DNA of 64,000 bases. Source: CAZFDE01 sp964517795. Lineage in GTDB: Bacteria; Planctomycetota; Phycisphaerae; Sedimentisphaerales; Anaerobacaceae. Within the stretch, counting starts at the first letter, position 1, and the number at the start of each line of letters is the position of its first letter. The DNA lies in assembly GCA_964517795.1 (NCBI GenBank), contig CAZFDE010000003.1, positions 34,411 through 98,410 on the forward strand. Direction: 5' to 3'. The notes beneath the pieces are model-generated. The model was not told where the DNA came from and did not search any database. It was given only the letters and a program-made list of their open reading frames with translations. A program made the position numbers and the translations under genes. Positions 1 through 8,491 of this stretch are shown in pieces.

Positions 1-65
1 ACGCCCACCGGCTCAAGGAGTTGCTCGCTCAGATCGAACAAAACAAAGGCGATACCTACCTGTGA
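1..65 (+). CDS. C-terminal end of an unidentified protein (partial)
   Basis: An open frame enters from the left edge (codons start at position 3) and stops at TGA 63-65. The last visible residues are AHRLKELLAQIEQNKGDTYL, a charged helical tail without a recognisable motif. Its stop overlaps the GTG start of the next gene by four bases (GTGA), which suggests an operon with ruvX. The product cannot be identified from 20 residues. Confidence 0.55.
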   Translation, partial: AHRLKELLAQIEQNKGDTYL

Positions 66-472
66 TCATGCGTTATCTTGCGATCGATTACGGCCAAAAG
101 CGAACCGGATTGGCGATCTGCGATCCGCAGCAAACGGTTGTCTCGCCATTGATGGTGCTGGAAGACCCGTCTTCATTGCTCGATGAGATTATGAACATTG
201 CCGATGACTATCAGGTTGAAGCGTTTGTGATCGGTTTGCCTTTGAATATGGACGGTACCGAAGGGCCGCCGTCACAGAAGGTCCGGGCTTTTGCCAATCA
301 ACTGACCGAAAAAACAGGCCTTTCCGTCGTGTTCCAGGACGAGCGGCTCAGCAGCTTTGCTGCCGAGCAGAAACTCAAAGAGACCGAGACGCCGCGCGAC
401 AAAAAGAAAAAACGCCTCGATGCCCTCGCCGCCGCCGAAATCCTCCAAAATTTTCTCGATCGAAAAACATAA
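62..472 (+). CDS. ruvX: Holliday junction resolvase-like protein RuvX (YqgF family)
   Basis: At 136 aa this has the usual size of the RuvX/YqgF family, an RNase H-fold nuclease implicated in Holliday junction resolution and 16S rRNA maturation. The first acidic motif IDYGQKRTG has its Asp at residue 9, VIGLPLNMDGT is at 57-66, the second acidic motif DER is at 93-95, and the C-terminal Asp of DALAA is at 120, so all family acidic residues are present. GTG at 62 overlaps the preceding stop (GTGA). An ATG two codons later (68) gives MRYLAIDYG, the commonest family N-terminus, so either start is possible. A 196 bp gap follows before the next gene. Confidence 0.93.
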   Translation: MIMRYLAIDYGQKRTGLAICDPQQTVVSPLMVLEDPSSLLDEIMNIADDYQVEAFVIGLPLNMDGTEGPPSQKVRAFANQLTEKTGLSVVFQDERLSSFAAEQKLKETETPRDKKKKRLDALAAAEILQNFLDRKT

Positions 473-668
473 TCACCCAATATTTTGTTTATTTTATCTA
501 TAGCGCATGAAATTAAAGACCTATGTCCAATCCCGATTTTATCGTAGCGTTTTTTGAGCCGACGGACTATAGTATAAGCAAAATCTGTGCGATATTAAAA
601 GCAATGAAAATGATCTAATAAGACGCTAAGCTTGGGCTTGAGGATCATGTGTTTTAAGGAAAATATCG

Positions 669-1520
669 TTGGCCAAAGGTAAACTCAAAATAGCAGTGTG
701 TCAGTTTTCGGTTAGCAGGGACATTCGCCGAAACACCCGGTCAATTTGCAATTACATCAAAAAAGCCGTGAAGGCCGGTGCCGATATTCTCCATACCCCC
801 GAATGTGCATTGAGCGGTTACGCCGGCCGTGATTTCAACGATTTTAAGGATTTCAACTGGCCGCTTCTTCTCGAACAGACCCGCACTATTATGGCCCTGG
901 CCAAAAAACACCGGATATGGCTCGCTTTAGGCTCGGTCCACCGGTTAAGCGGCAAAAACAAGCCGCACAACAGTCTTTATCTGATCGATCCCCAAGGCCG
1001 TATCGCTGACCGCTACGACAAACGGTTTTGCATGGCCTCGGAAATGAAACACTATACCCCCGGCAATCACTTCGTCTTTTTCACGATCAACGGGGTCAAA
1101 TGCGCGCTGCTGATCTGTTTCGATGCAAGGTTTGGCGAGCTGTATCGCGAACTTTATAAAAACAAGGTGCAGTGCGTGATCCAGTCATTCTACAATGCCC
1201 GCCAAAAAGGCCCCAGCGTTCATACCCACATTATGCGACAGACGATGCAGTGCCGGGCGGCCAGCAATTACCTTTGGGTCAGTATATCAAACGCCAGCGG
1301 CTATTATTCGCCGTACCCTTCGTGTGTGATCCGCCCGGACGGCATGATCGTCAGGCAACTGAAGCAAAATCGCGCCGGCCTGATAATCCAGACCATCGAC
1401 ACCGGCAAAACGTTTTATGATCCGATGAAAGGCCTGCGGGAAAGCGCAATCCGCGGCAAACTCGATATGCAGCAAAAACCCTGCCGCGATAAACGATCAA
1501 TAACCAAAACGATTTTGTAA
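669..1520 (+). CDS. Carbon-nitrogen hydrolase (nitrilase superfamily)
   Basis: This is a 283 aa cytoplasmic amidase/nitrilase-fold protein. The catalytic triad is visible: Glu45 in HTPECALSGY, Lys118 in DRYDKRF and Cys150 in LLICFDARF. Such enzymes hydrolyse amides or N-carbamoyl compounds, but the motifs do not fix the substrate. The start is a TTG at 669, supported by AAGGA at 656-660 eight bases upstream and by the MAKGKLKIAVCQF N-terminus matching the family's first beta strand. It lies 13 bp upstream of argJ on the same strand and may be co-transcribed with it. The C-terminus is basic and lacks a recognised extra domain. Confidence 0.85.
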   Translation: MAKGKLKIAVCQFSVSRDIRRNTRSICNYIKKAVKAGADILHTPECALSGYAGRDFNDFKDFNWPLLLEQTRTIMALAKKHRIWLALGSVHRLSGKNKPHNSLYLIDPQGRIADRYDKRFCMASEMKHYTPGNHFVFFTINGVKCALLICFDARFGELYRELYKNKVQCVIQSFYNARQKGPSVHTHIMRQTMQCRAASNYLWVSISNASGYYSPYPSCVIRPDGMIVRQLKQNRAGLIIQTIDTGKTFYDPMKGLRESAIRGKLDMQQKPCRDKRSITKTIL

Positions 1521-1533
1521 CTTTAAGGATGTT

Positions 1534-2739
1534 ATGATGGCTAATACAACAATTACAGCACCAAAGGGCTTTCTGGCAGCGGGCATTGCCTGCGGGATCA
1601 AGCAATCGGGCGATTTGGATCTCGGCTTGATCATATGCCCCACCGAGGCGACTGCGGCCGCGGTCTTTACAACCAACAAAGTCGTTTCGGCGGCGGTCGA
1701 TATCTGCCGGCAGCACGCCAAGAGTGCCAAAATTTCCGCCGTTGTGGTCAATTCCGGCAATGCCAATACCTGCACCGGCCAAAAGGGAATCAACGATGCG
1801 ATCGCGATGTGCAAGACAACCGCCGATTTGACCGATTCCAAACCCAATGAAATCCTCGTCGCCTCAACCGGCATCATCGGCCACCCTTTGCCGATGACTA
1901 AGATCAAAAGCGGCATCAAAAAAGCGGCCTCTCAATTAGCCGCCACTGAAAAGACCGGACTGGATTTTTCTAAAGCCATTATGACCACCGATACCAAACC
2001 GAAATACACCAAACGCCAGATCACGATCAGCGGCCGCAAGGTCACCATCGCCGGTACTGTCAAAGGCGCCGGTATGATCGGCCCGAATATGGCCACCACG
2101 CTGTGTTTTATCACAACCGATATCGCAATCACAAAAACATTGTTGAAAAAAGCATTACAGACTGCAATCGGAAATTCGCTCAATAAGCTCACAGTTGACG
2201 GCCATCAGAGCACTAATGACACTGCTATTATTCTCACCTCACACCTTGCCGGTAATCGGGCGGTTACATCGGCGTGTCCGAGATTCAAAAAATTCGCAAA
2301 AGCCCTCGGTGAACTCTGTGAGGATATGGTCAAGCAAACGGCCCGCGATGCCGAGGGGGCAACGCGAATGTTCAAAGTCGTGATCAACGGTGCCGCCAAC
2401 GCCCGGGAAGCTGCCAAGGCCGCTCGCGCTGTGGCCGATTATCCGCTGGTCAAATGCGCAATTCATGGTGGCGATCCGAACTGGGGCCGTATTATATGCG
2501 CAGTCGGTTCCTGCGGTGTAAAACTCAATCCGGCCAAACTGACCTGTAAAATTGGTCCGATAACCGTCTTTCGCAACGGTAAACCTGTGAAATTTGACAT
2601 GAAAAAGGCATCCAGGACGATTTGTCAATCCGAACACACGATTACCGTCGATCTCGGCGCCGGCAAAAGCAGCGATTTCTGCTATGGATGCGACCTGAGC
2701 CGCGATTACATAACCATTAACGCCGATTATCACACCTGA
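1534..2739 (+). CDS. argJ: Bifunctional glutamate N-acetyltransferase / ornithine acetyltransferase ArgJ
   Basis: The 401 aa protein matches ArgJ, which transfers the acetyl group from N-acetylornithine to glutamate in the cyclic arginine pathway. VNSGNAN is at 72-78. The autocleavage site lies in GPNMATTLCF, between Ala187 and the Thr188 nucleophile. Most homologues read ATML at this site; here it is ATTL. The C-terminus DYITINADYHT matches the conserved family end. AAGGA at 1525-1529 precedes ATG 1534, and ATG 1537 is an alternative start. The other arginine gene in the window, argC, is 11 kb away on the opposite strand, so the pathway is not clustered here. Confidence 0.93.
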   Translation: MMANTTITAPKGFLAAGIACGIKQSGDLDLGLIICPTEATAAAVFTTNKVVSAAVDICRQHAKSAKISAVVVNSGNANTCTGQKGINDAIAMCKTTADLTDSKPNEILVASTGIIGHPLPMTKIKSGIKKAASQLAATEKTGLDFSKAIMTTDTKPKYTKRQITISGRKVTIAGTVKGAGMIGPNMATTLCFITTDIAITKTLLKKALQTAIGNSLNKLTVDGHQSTNDTAIILTSHLAGNRAVTSACPRFKKFAKALGELCEDMVKQTARDAEGATRMFKVVINGAANAREAAKAARAVADYPLVKCAIHGGDPNWGRIICAVGSCGVKLNPAKLTCKIGPITVFRNGKPVKFDMKKASRTICQSEHTITVDLGAGKSSDFCYGCDLSRDYITINADYHT

Positions 2740-2795
2740 TCCTGATCGAAGAGTGCGATTTTTTTTGGTTCTACGTTAGTTATCCATTAAAATAC

Positions 2796-2823
2796 TTGAA
2801 AATCACACCCAAACCGATACACT
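2796..2823 (+). promoter_or_regulatory. Candidate sigma-70 promoter of hppA
   Basis: TTGAAA (2796-2801), a 16 bp spacer and TACACT (2818-2823) lie 60 bp upstream of the hppA start. No other promoter-like pair stands out in the 145 bp argJ-hppA gap. This is a weak consensus call. Confidence 0.3.
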
Positions 2824-2884
2824 GGCAGGCTATTTTACTGTTCACAGAATGGAACGTTTATCATTACATTAAAGGAGCTTAAAA

Positions 2885-5332
2885 GTGAAGGTAATCAGCT
2901 ACACACTTGGAGCTTTGCTGCTGTTGTCGATGTTCAGTGCAACAGCCGCGGCTGAAACATCGACAGTCGAAGGTGCAACCGAAGCGGTCTGCAGCGCGTG
3001 CAGCACGGCCGAATGTTCGACCTGTATCCCCTGGATATGGTACATCGCACCGCTGGCCTCGATCGCCGCGATCGTCGTTGCCTTTTTCTTCTACGGCAAA
3101 GTCAGCAAGGCCGATCCCGGAAACGAAACGATGACGACCATCGCCGGCCACGTGCAGGAAGGCGCATACGCCTATCTTTTCAGCCAGTACAAAGTGGTCG
3201 GGCTCGTCTTCATTCTGCTGTTTATTGTCTTTACCGCACTGGCGTTTATCGGGGTACAAAGCCCGATCATGCCGGTCGCGTTCTTAAGCGCCGGCTTCTT
3301 CAGCGCACTGTGCGGCTTTTTAGGTATGAAGACCGCTACCATGGCATCCAGCCGAACTGCCCAAGGCGCAACTAAAAGTCTCAACGCTGCATTGCAGGTC
3401 GCATTTCGCTCCGGCGCAGTCATGGGATTGGTTGTCGTTGGTTTCGGCTTGTTGAATATTACCGCATGGTACTGGATCCTGGACCAACTCGTTTATACCG
3501 CTGATCACATGCTCAACGGCTGGGTGGTTTTCGGATTGACTGTCGTGCCCAAGGGCATGAGCGAATCGCATAAACTGGCCGAAATCACCGCAACGATGGT
3601 GACGTTCGGCATGGGTGCCTCGACCCAGGCCCTGTTCGCCCGTGTTGGCGGCGGTATCTATACCAAGGCCGCCGATGTCGGTGCGGACCTGGTCGGCAAG
3701 GTCGAAGCCGGCATCCCCGAAGACGATCCGCGTAACCCGGCAACGATCGCCGATAACGTCGGCGACAATGTCGGCGATGTGGCAGGCATGGGCGCCGATC
3801 TTTTTGAAAGCTATTGCGGTTCGATTCTCGCAACCGCAGCATTGGGTGCCGCACTGACACTGAAAACCGGTATGGATCCGTTGAAAGCCGTGCTGGCCCC
3901 CTCGATTGTGGCCGGTATCGGCATTATTCTCTCGATCGTCGGGATTTTCCTTGTTCGCTGTAAAGAGGGTGCTTCGCAGAAGAATCTGCTGATGGCACTG
4001 TTGAGAGGTACGCTAAGTTCCGCCGTGTTGATCATCGTTGCCCTGATTTTCCTGGCCAATGCGGGCTGGATCACATGGGGCGTTTTCGGTTCGGTCGTCG
4101 TCGGCTTAGTCGGCGGCGTCTTGATCGGCCAGGCCACCGAATACTACACTTCTGCGGAATACAGCCCCACCAGGAAAATTGCCAGCCAGGCGGATATGGG
4201 CCCGGCTACCACGATCATCAACGGCCTGGCAACCGGTATGTTCTCCTCCGCACTGCCGGTGGTGATTATTGTGATCTCAATTCTGCTGGCATTCGGATTG
4301 GCCGGCGGCTTTGGCAGTATATCGATGGGTCTTTACGGTATCGGCTTTGCGGCCGTAGGGATGCTGGCGACATTAGGCATCACGCTGGCCACCGATGCAT
4401 ACGGCCCGATTGCGGATAACGCCGGCGGCAACGCCGAAATGAGCCAGCTCGGACCGGAAGTTCGCAATCGTACTGATGCCTTGGATTCGCTGGGCAACAC
4501 GACCGCGGCGACCGGCAAGGGCTTTGCGATCGGCTCGGCCGCACTAACCGCCATGGCCCTTTTGGCTTCACTGATCGAAAGTATGCGGATATGGATCGGC
4601 AAACTGGCCGCAGAAGCAGAAGGCGGTATTTATAAAGTCGGCGATATCAACTTTTATCGCGGCGAAGTTATCCCGCAGGTCCAGAATGCAGTTAATATAA
4701 CCACCGCTTCAATCAGCCAGTTCGTCGCGGCCTATGATCTGACGATCATGAACCCGAAAATGCTCGGCGGATTGTTCATCGGCGCGATGATGGCCTTTAT
4801 CTTCTGTGCGATGACCATGAAAGCCGTCGGCAAAACCGCAGGCGATATGGTCAACGAAGTACGTCGCCAGTTCAAAGAAATCCCCGGAATCATGGACGGC
4901 AGCGGCAAACCCGATTACGCCCGGTGTGTCGCCATTTCGACCAAGGGTGCGCAGCGGGAAATGATCGTTCCCTCACTGCTGGCGATATTCATTCCGGTTA
5001 TTACCGGCCTGATCCTCGGCGTGGCGGGCCTGATGGGGCTGCTGGCGGGCGGCTTGAGCTGCGGATTTGTTCTCGCCGTCGCCCTCAACAACGCCGGCGG
5101 ATGCTGGGACAACGCTAAGAAATTCATCGAAACCGGCGAATACGGCGGCAAAGGCTCGCCGGCCCATAAGGCGGCCGTCGTCGGCGATACGGTCGGCGAT
5201 CCCTTTAAGGATACCTCCGGCCCGAGCCTGAACATCCTCATCAAGCTGATGAGCATGGTCAGCGTGGTCTTCGCCGGTGTGATTGTGAAATTCTCACCGG
5301 TCATCGCCGGTTGGCTCCACATGAACAACTAA
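2885..5332 (+). CDS. hppA: K+-type membrane-bound ion-translocating pyrophosphatase HppA
   Basis: This 815 aa polytopic membrane protein couples pyrophosphate hydrolysis to H+ or Na+ export. The pyrophosphate site DVGADLVGKVE starts near residue 263 and is followed by the DNVGDNVGDVAG Asp cluster; a second acidic motif, DTVGDPFKDTSGPS, is near 768. GNTTAATGKG near 537 has Ala where K+-independent enzymes carry Lys, so this should be a K+-stimulated enzyme. H+ versus Na+ cannot be settled by eye. An N-terminal signal-like segment is followed by a Cys-rich stretch (VCSACSTAECSTC) before the conserved core, which is unusual. The GTG start at 2885 is supported by AAGGAG at 2872-2877. An intrinsic terminator follows. 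Confidence 0.95.
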   Translation: MKVISYTLGALLLLSMFSATAAAETSTVEGATEAVCSACSTAECSTCIPWIWYIAPLASIAAIVVAFFFYGKVSKADPGNETMTTIAGHVQEGAYAYLFSQYKVVGLVFILLFIVFTALAFIGVQSPIMPVAFLSAGFFSALCGFLGMKTATMASSRTAQGATKSLNAALQVAFRSGAVMGLVVVGFGLLNITAWYWILDQLVYTADHMLNGWVVFGLTVVPKGMSESHKLAEITATMVTFGMGASTQALFARVGGGIYTKAADVGADLVGKVEAGIPEDDPRNPATIADNVGDNVGDVAGMGADLFESYCGSILATAALGAALTLKTGMDPLKAVLAPSIVAGIGIILSIVGIFLVRCKEGASQKNLLMALLRGTLSSAVLIIVALIFLANAGWITWGVFGSVVVGLVGGVLIGQATEYYTSAEYSPTRKIASQADMGPATTIINGLATGMFSSALPVVIIVISILLAFGLAGGFGSISMGLYGIGFAAVGMLATLGITLATDAYGPIADNAGGNAEMSQLGPEVRNRTDALDSLGNTTAATGKGFAIGSAALTAMALLASLIESMRIWIGKLAAEAEGGIYKVGDINFYRGEVIPQVQNAVNITTASISQFVAAYDLTIMNPKMLGGLFIGAMMAFIFCAMTMKAVGKTAGDMVNEVRRQFKEIPGIMDGSGKPDYARCVAISTKGAQREMIVPSLLAIFIPVITGLILGVAGLMGLLAGGLSCGFVLAVALNNAGGCWDNAKKFIETGEYGGKGSPAHKAAVVGDTVGDPFKDTSGPSLNILIKLMSMVSVVFAGVIVKFSPVIAGWLHMNN

Positions 5333-5376
5333 AACGATCGAATCGTTGACTTTAGACCTTTTTGACAGTAAGGTAT

Positions 5377-5409
5377 CGAGGTGGTCCGAACGGGCCGCCT
5401 CGTTTTTTT
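5377..5409 (+). terminator. Rho-independent terminator after hppA
   Basis: An 11 bp stem (5377-5387 with 5392-5402, including G-T pairs) with a GAAC loop is followed by seven T. It lies 44 bp after the hppA stop and separates it from rsfS. Confidence 0.85.
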
Positions 5410-5431
5410 AATGGATATGAAATAAACGCTT

Positions 5432-5818
5432 ATGACAGAGAAAAAAAGCAGGATCGCAGCCAAAAAATTTGCCGTTGAAGCGGCCAAGATCGCCCAGGAC
5501 CGGCGCTGTACGGACATCGTTGTGCTGGATCTAAAGGATAAAAGTCCCGCCACCGATTTTTTTGTGATCGCCACCGGCACCAGCAACCGCCAGATGCGCA
5601 CGGTCGCCGACGAGATCTCCGAACTGGGACGGGAAAGCAATTTTCTGCGATTCGGCCGGGCCGGCTACGAACAGGCCCGATGGATCCTGCTGGATTTTGT
5701 CGATGTGGTCGTGCATATCTTCGACGCGAAGTACCGCGATTTTTACGATCTCGAACTGCTCTGGGGCGATGCCCGGCACGTCCGATTGCCCGAACCCAAA
5801 GAGGTTAAGGAAATATGA
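5432..5818 (+). CDS. rsfS: Ribosome silencing factor RsfS (Iojap family)
   Basis: The 128 aa protein carries the Iojap/RsfS domain. Visible signatures are DIVVLDLKDKSPATDFFVI, the TSNRQ segment, DFVDVVVHIFDAKYRDFYDLE and LWGDA. RsfS binds ribosomal protein L14 and blocks subunit joining when nutrients are short. Its stop overlaps the argS start in ATGA (5815-5818), so the two genes are probably translationally coupled. Confidence 0.94.
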   Translation: MTEKKSRIAAKKFAVEAAKIAQDRRCTDIVVLDLKDKSPATDFFVIATGTSNRQMRTVADEISELGRESNFLRFGRAGYEQARWILLDFVDVVVHIFDAKYRDFYDLELLWGDARHVRLPEPKEVKEI

Positions 5819-7605
5819 AACGCCTGATCGATATCCTTGAACAGCGCATCAGCAAGGTCATGGCGGAAGTCAGCGGCCGGGCCGACTGCGGGGCCATCGT
5901 TAAGCCCGCCACCGATGAGAAATTCGGCGATTACCAGGTCAACGGCGTCATGGGCCTGGCCAAGCAGCTCAAGACAAATCCGCGAAAATTAGCCGAGCAG
6001 GTCGTTGAAGCACTCGATTTGTCGGATATCTGCGAACCGCCGGAAATTGCCGGGCCGGGCTTTATCAATCTGCGCATCAAAAATGAGTTTCTGGCCGATT
6101 CGGTCCTCAAAATCAAAGAAGATGCCACCGGCCGACTCGGAATCGACAACACCCAAAAACCACGAACGGTCGTCGTGGATTTTTCCGGCCCCAATATCGC
6201 CAAACAAATGCATGTCGGCCATCTGCGAAGCACCATCATCGGCGACTGCATCTGCCGCACACTGAAATTCGAGGGCCACAACGTCATCCCCCAAAACCAC
6301 ATCGGCGACTGGGGCACCCAATTCGGCATGCTTTGTGCACTATTCGACAAAAAATTGCTGTCAATGAGCGGCGGCATTGAAAATATGAAACTTGTTTCTT
6401 CTGAAGAAATATTAGGTGAACTCGAAGTTTTTTATAAAGAAGCGAAGCAGTTATTCGATTCTGATGAAACTTTTGCGAACACGGCAAGAGCTGCCATAGC
6501 TGGATTGCACTCTGGAGAAGGTATATGGCGTAAACATTGGGAAAGCATTGTTAAGGAATCCGAAAAGCATTATCAGGAGCTTTACGGACGTTTGATGGTA
6601 ACGTTGACCAATCAGGATATTCGCGGCGAAAGTGCTTATCGCGATGATTTACCGAAAGTTGTTGAAGAATTGGCAGGTAAGGGCATTGCGGTTGAATCGG
6701 AAGGGGCTGTTTGTGTTTTTCCGGAAGGTTTTACGAATAAAGAAGGTCAGCCGCTGCCGTTTATTATCCAAAAAAGTGATGGGGCTTACCTCTACGCCAC
6801 CACCGATCTTGCGGCCCTGAAATACCGCATCGAGCAGCTCAAGGCCGACACAATCATTTACGTCACCGATGCCCGCCAGAAGCTGCATTTCCAGATGCTC
6901 TTTGCCACAGCGAAAATGGCCGGCTGGATCACAGACGATACCCAACTGGTCCATGTTACCTTCGGCGCCGTTTTAGGTGAAGACGGTACGCCGCTAAAGA
7001 CGCGCAGCGGTGAAAATGTCAAACTCAAGGAACTGCTGGATGAGGCCGTCGAGCGTGCCCGGGAGGTGGTCGAACAAAAGAATCCCGATTTGCCGGAGAA
7101 TCAAAAAAATACAATCGCACAAACGGTCGGTATCGGCGCGGTCAAATACGCCGACTACTCCAACAATCGCACCAGCGATTATATCTTCAGCTTCGACAAG
7201 ATGCTGGCGATGGACGGCAATACCGCCCCGTATATGCAGTACGCCTACGCCCGGATTAAATCGATCGAACGAAAGGCCGCCGGCAAAGCTGTGGATATCG
7301 AATCGGAACTGGCCGCGATAGAGACTCTGTCCCTGACCGAGCCGGATGAACTTCAACTGGCAAAGCACCTGATCCGGTACGGAGAGGTAATCGACTCGGC
7401 GGTGGCGGACTACCGGCCGAATTATCTGACTAATTATTTATACGAACTATCACAAAAATTCAGCGGCTTCTATACCAATTGTCCGGTGTTGCAGGCATCC
7501 GAGGACAAACGGCCGACCCGTTTGCTGCTCTGTGACCTGACCGCAAAAACGATCCGACACGGCCTGCACGAACTGCTCGGTATAGCCGTCGTCGAACAAA
7601 TGTAA
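5815..7605 (+). CDS. argS: Arginyl-tRNA synthetase
   Basis: This class I aminoacyl-tRNA synthetase of 596 aa charges tRNA-Arg. It shows the N-terminal Add-1 domain, the class I HIGH-type motif as HVGH near residue 133 (PNIAKQMHVGHLRSTIIGD), GDWGTQFGM, the GTPLKTRSGENVKL segment that stands in for KMSKS, and the DALR-type anticodon-binding C-terminus (YANRTSDYIF-like region, then ELSQKFSGFY). AAGGA precedes the ATG, which overlaps the rsfS stop. The stretch 6361-6780 has AT-rich codon choice (about 42% GC by hand count) between flanks near 58-62%, although the protein reads through without interruption. See findings. Confidence 0.96.
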   Translation: MKRLIDILEQRISKVMAEVSGRADCGAIVKPATDEKFGDYQVNGVMGLAKQLKTNPRKLAEQVVEALDLSDICEPPEIAGPGFINLRIKNEFLADSVLKIKEDATGRLGIDNTQKPRTVVVDFSGPNIAKQMHVGHLRSTIIGDCICRTLKFEGHNVIPQNHIGDWGTQFGMLCALFDKKLLSMSGGIENMKLVSSEEILGELEVFYKEAKQLFDSDETFANTARAAIAGLHSGEGIWRKHWESIVKESEKHYQELYGRLMVTLTNQDIRGESAYRDDLPKVVEELAGKGIAVESEGAVCVFPEGFTNKEGQPLPFIIQKSDGAYLYATTDLAALKYRIEQLKADTIIYVTDARQKLHFQMLFATAKMAGWITDDTQLVHVTFGAVLGEDGTPLKTRSGENVKLKELLDEAVERAREVVEQKNPDLPENQKNTIAQTVGIGAVKYADYSNNRTSDYIFSFDKMLAMDGNTAPYMQYAYARIKSIERKAAGKAVDIESELAAIETLSLTEPDELQLAKHLIRYGEVIDSAVADYRPNYLTNYLYELSQKFSGFYTNCPVLQASEDKRPTRLLLCDLTAKTIRHGLHELLGIAVVEQM

Positions 7606-7618
7606 GGCAGATTAAACC

Positions 7619-8026
7619 ATGATTCAGACAATGGAATTCAGCGTCAGTACCCGTAATCGAAACCAGATGATCGATATCACCGGCCAGGTCCAATCGGCGG
7701 TCGAAGAAGCCGGTGTCCAAAGCGGCCACGTGATCATTTATTGCCCGCACACCACCGCTGGGATCACAATCAACGAAAATGCCGATCCGGCCGTCGTCCA
7801 CGATATCCTCTTGACCCTCGACGAACTGATCCCTGAAAACCGCCGCGGCTACCGCCATGCCGAAGGCAATTCCGATTCCCATACCAAAAGCTCATTGGTC
7901 GGCTGCAGCGAACAGGTCATGATCGATCAGGGCCGACTGGTGATGGGAACATGGCAGGCGATCTTTTTCTGTGAATTTGACGGGCCAAGAACACGCCGTG
8001 TCAAACTTCAGATGACTGGCGAATAA
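7619..8026 (+). CDS. YjbQ family protein (UPF0047)
   Basis: The 135 aa protein matches the YjbQ/UPF0047 family, annotated by some databases as a secondary thiamine-phosphate synthase. Conserved motifs are CPHTTAGITINENAD (42-56), RHAEGNSDSHTKSSLVG (79-95) with metal-site His residues, and the end segment GRLVMGTWQAIFFCEFDGPR. Cellular function is poorly settled for this family. It starts 13 bp after argS and may be the last gene of the rsfS-argS-yjbQ operon. Confidence 0.9.
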   Translation: MIQTMEFSVSTRNRNQMIDITGQVQSAVEEAGVQSGHVIIYCPHTTAGITINENADPAVVHDILLTLDELIPENRRGYRHAEGNSDSHTKSSLVGCSEQVMIDQGRLVMGTWQAIFFCEFDGPRTRRVKLQMTGE

Positions 8027-8117
8027 TAATTTCTGTAGGGCGCCCCTTCAGGTCCACGCGGTAATCAATTTTCATTGCAGCAGATCCTGCTTTATATAAA
8101 GATGAAAATAAGCGCAT

Positions 8118-8231
8118 AAAAAAGGCGAGGAGATGGAACCGGCTGGGGGGGGAACCGGTAGTCCACACTACCTCGCCGAGGATTTAATTATCTGTATCAA
8201 ACATACAGGATAAATCATAATACCAAAGAGC
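8118..8231 (-). ncRNA. Candidate small RNA with a C8 loop and intrinsic terminator
   Basis: On the (-) strand, a promoter-like pair at 8238-8266 is followed by a 5' hairpin CTGTAT/ATACAG (8192-8197 with 8203-8208). An AT-rich linker leads to a 3' stem GGCGAGG/CCTCGCC (8171-8177 with 8124-8130), followed directly by six T (8118-8123). Inside the 3' stem a second hairpin of CCGG arms presents eight consecutive C (8145-8152). Predicted length is about 114 nt. No gene lies downstream on this strand (yjbQ is antisense), so a free-standing sRNA is more likely than a leader. The family is unknown. The call rests on promoter, fold and terminator seen by eye. Confidence 0.5.
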
Positions 8232-8237
8232 ACAACG

Positions 8238-8266
8238 AAAATATCCACACAAAGGGCACTTGTCAA
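8238..8266 (-). promoter_or_regulatory. Candidate sigma-70 promoter for the 8118-8231 small RNA
   Basis: On the (-) strand, TTGACA (8266-8261), a 17 bp spacer and TATTTT (8243-8238) predict a start near 8231. The -35 box is a perfect consensus match. Confidence 0.45.
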
Positions 8267-8320
8267 TGAAAAAAAATATACGAAAACAGCTAAAAAAGGC
8301 CCCGCAAATTTATGAGAAAT

Positions 8321-8349
8321 ACTATACCATAATCATCGGCCCAATGCAA
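8321..8349 (-). promoter_or_regulatory. Second (-) strand promoter candidate in the yjbQ-topVIA gap
   Basis: TTGCAT (8349-8344), a 17 bp spacer and TATAGT (8326-8321) on the (-) strand would start a transcript near 8314, running into the small RNA at 8118-8231. The rest of the 465 bp gap (8027-8491) is AT-rich. I see no coding signal in it, and no convincing (+) strand promoter for the next gene. Confidence 0.35.
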
Positions 8350-8491
8350 GGAAAAAATTGATTTTTCGCATGTGTTTTCATGTGTTTGTATCGATTATGC
8401 CACGTCAAATCACTAAAAAAAGCTTGAATATTTCACAGATTATCCCTAAATTCAAGACAAATGAAAAAAAACGAAATCAACGGAGTATGAT

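Noticed and set aside
523..618. 31-codon ORF in the ruvX-nitrilase gap
   Set aside because: No ribosome-binding site and no recognisable family; length is within chance expectation.
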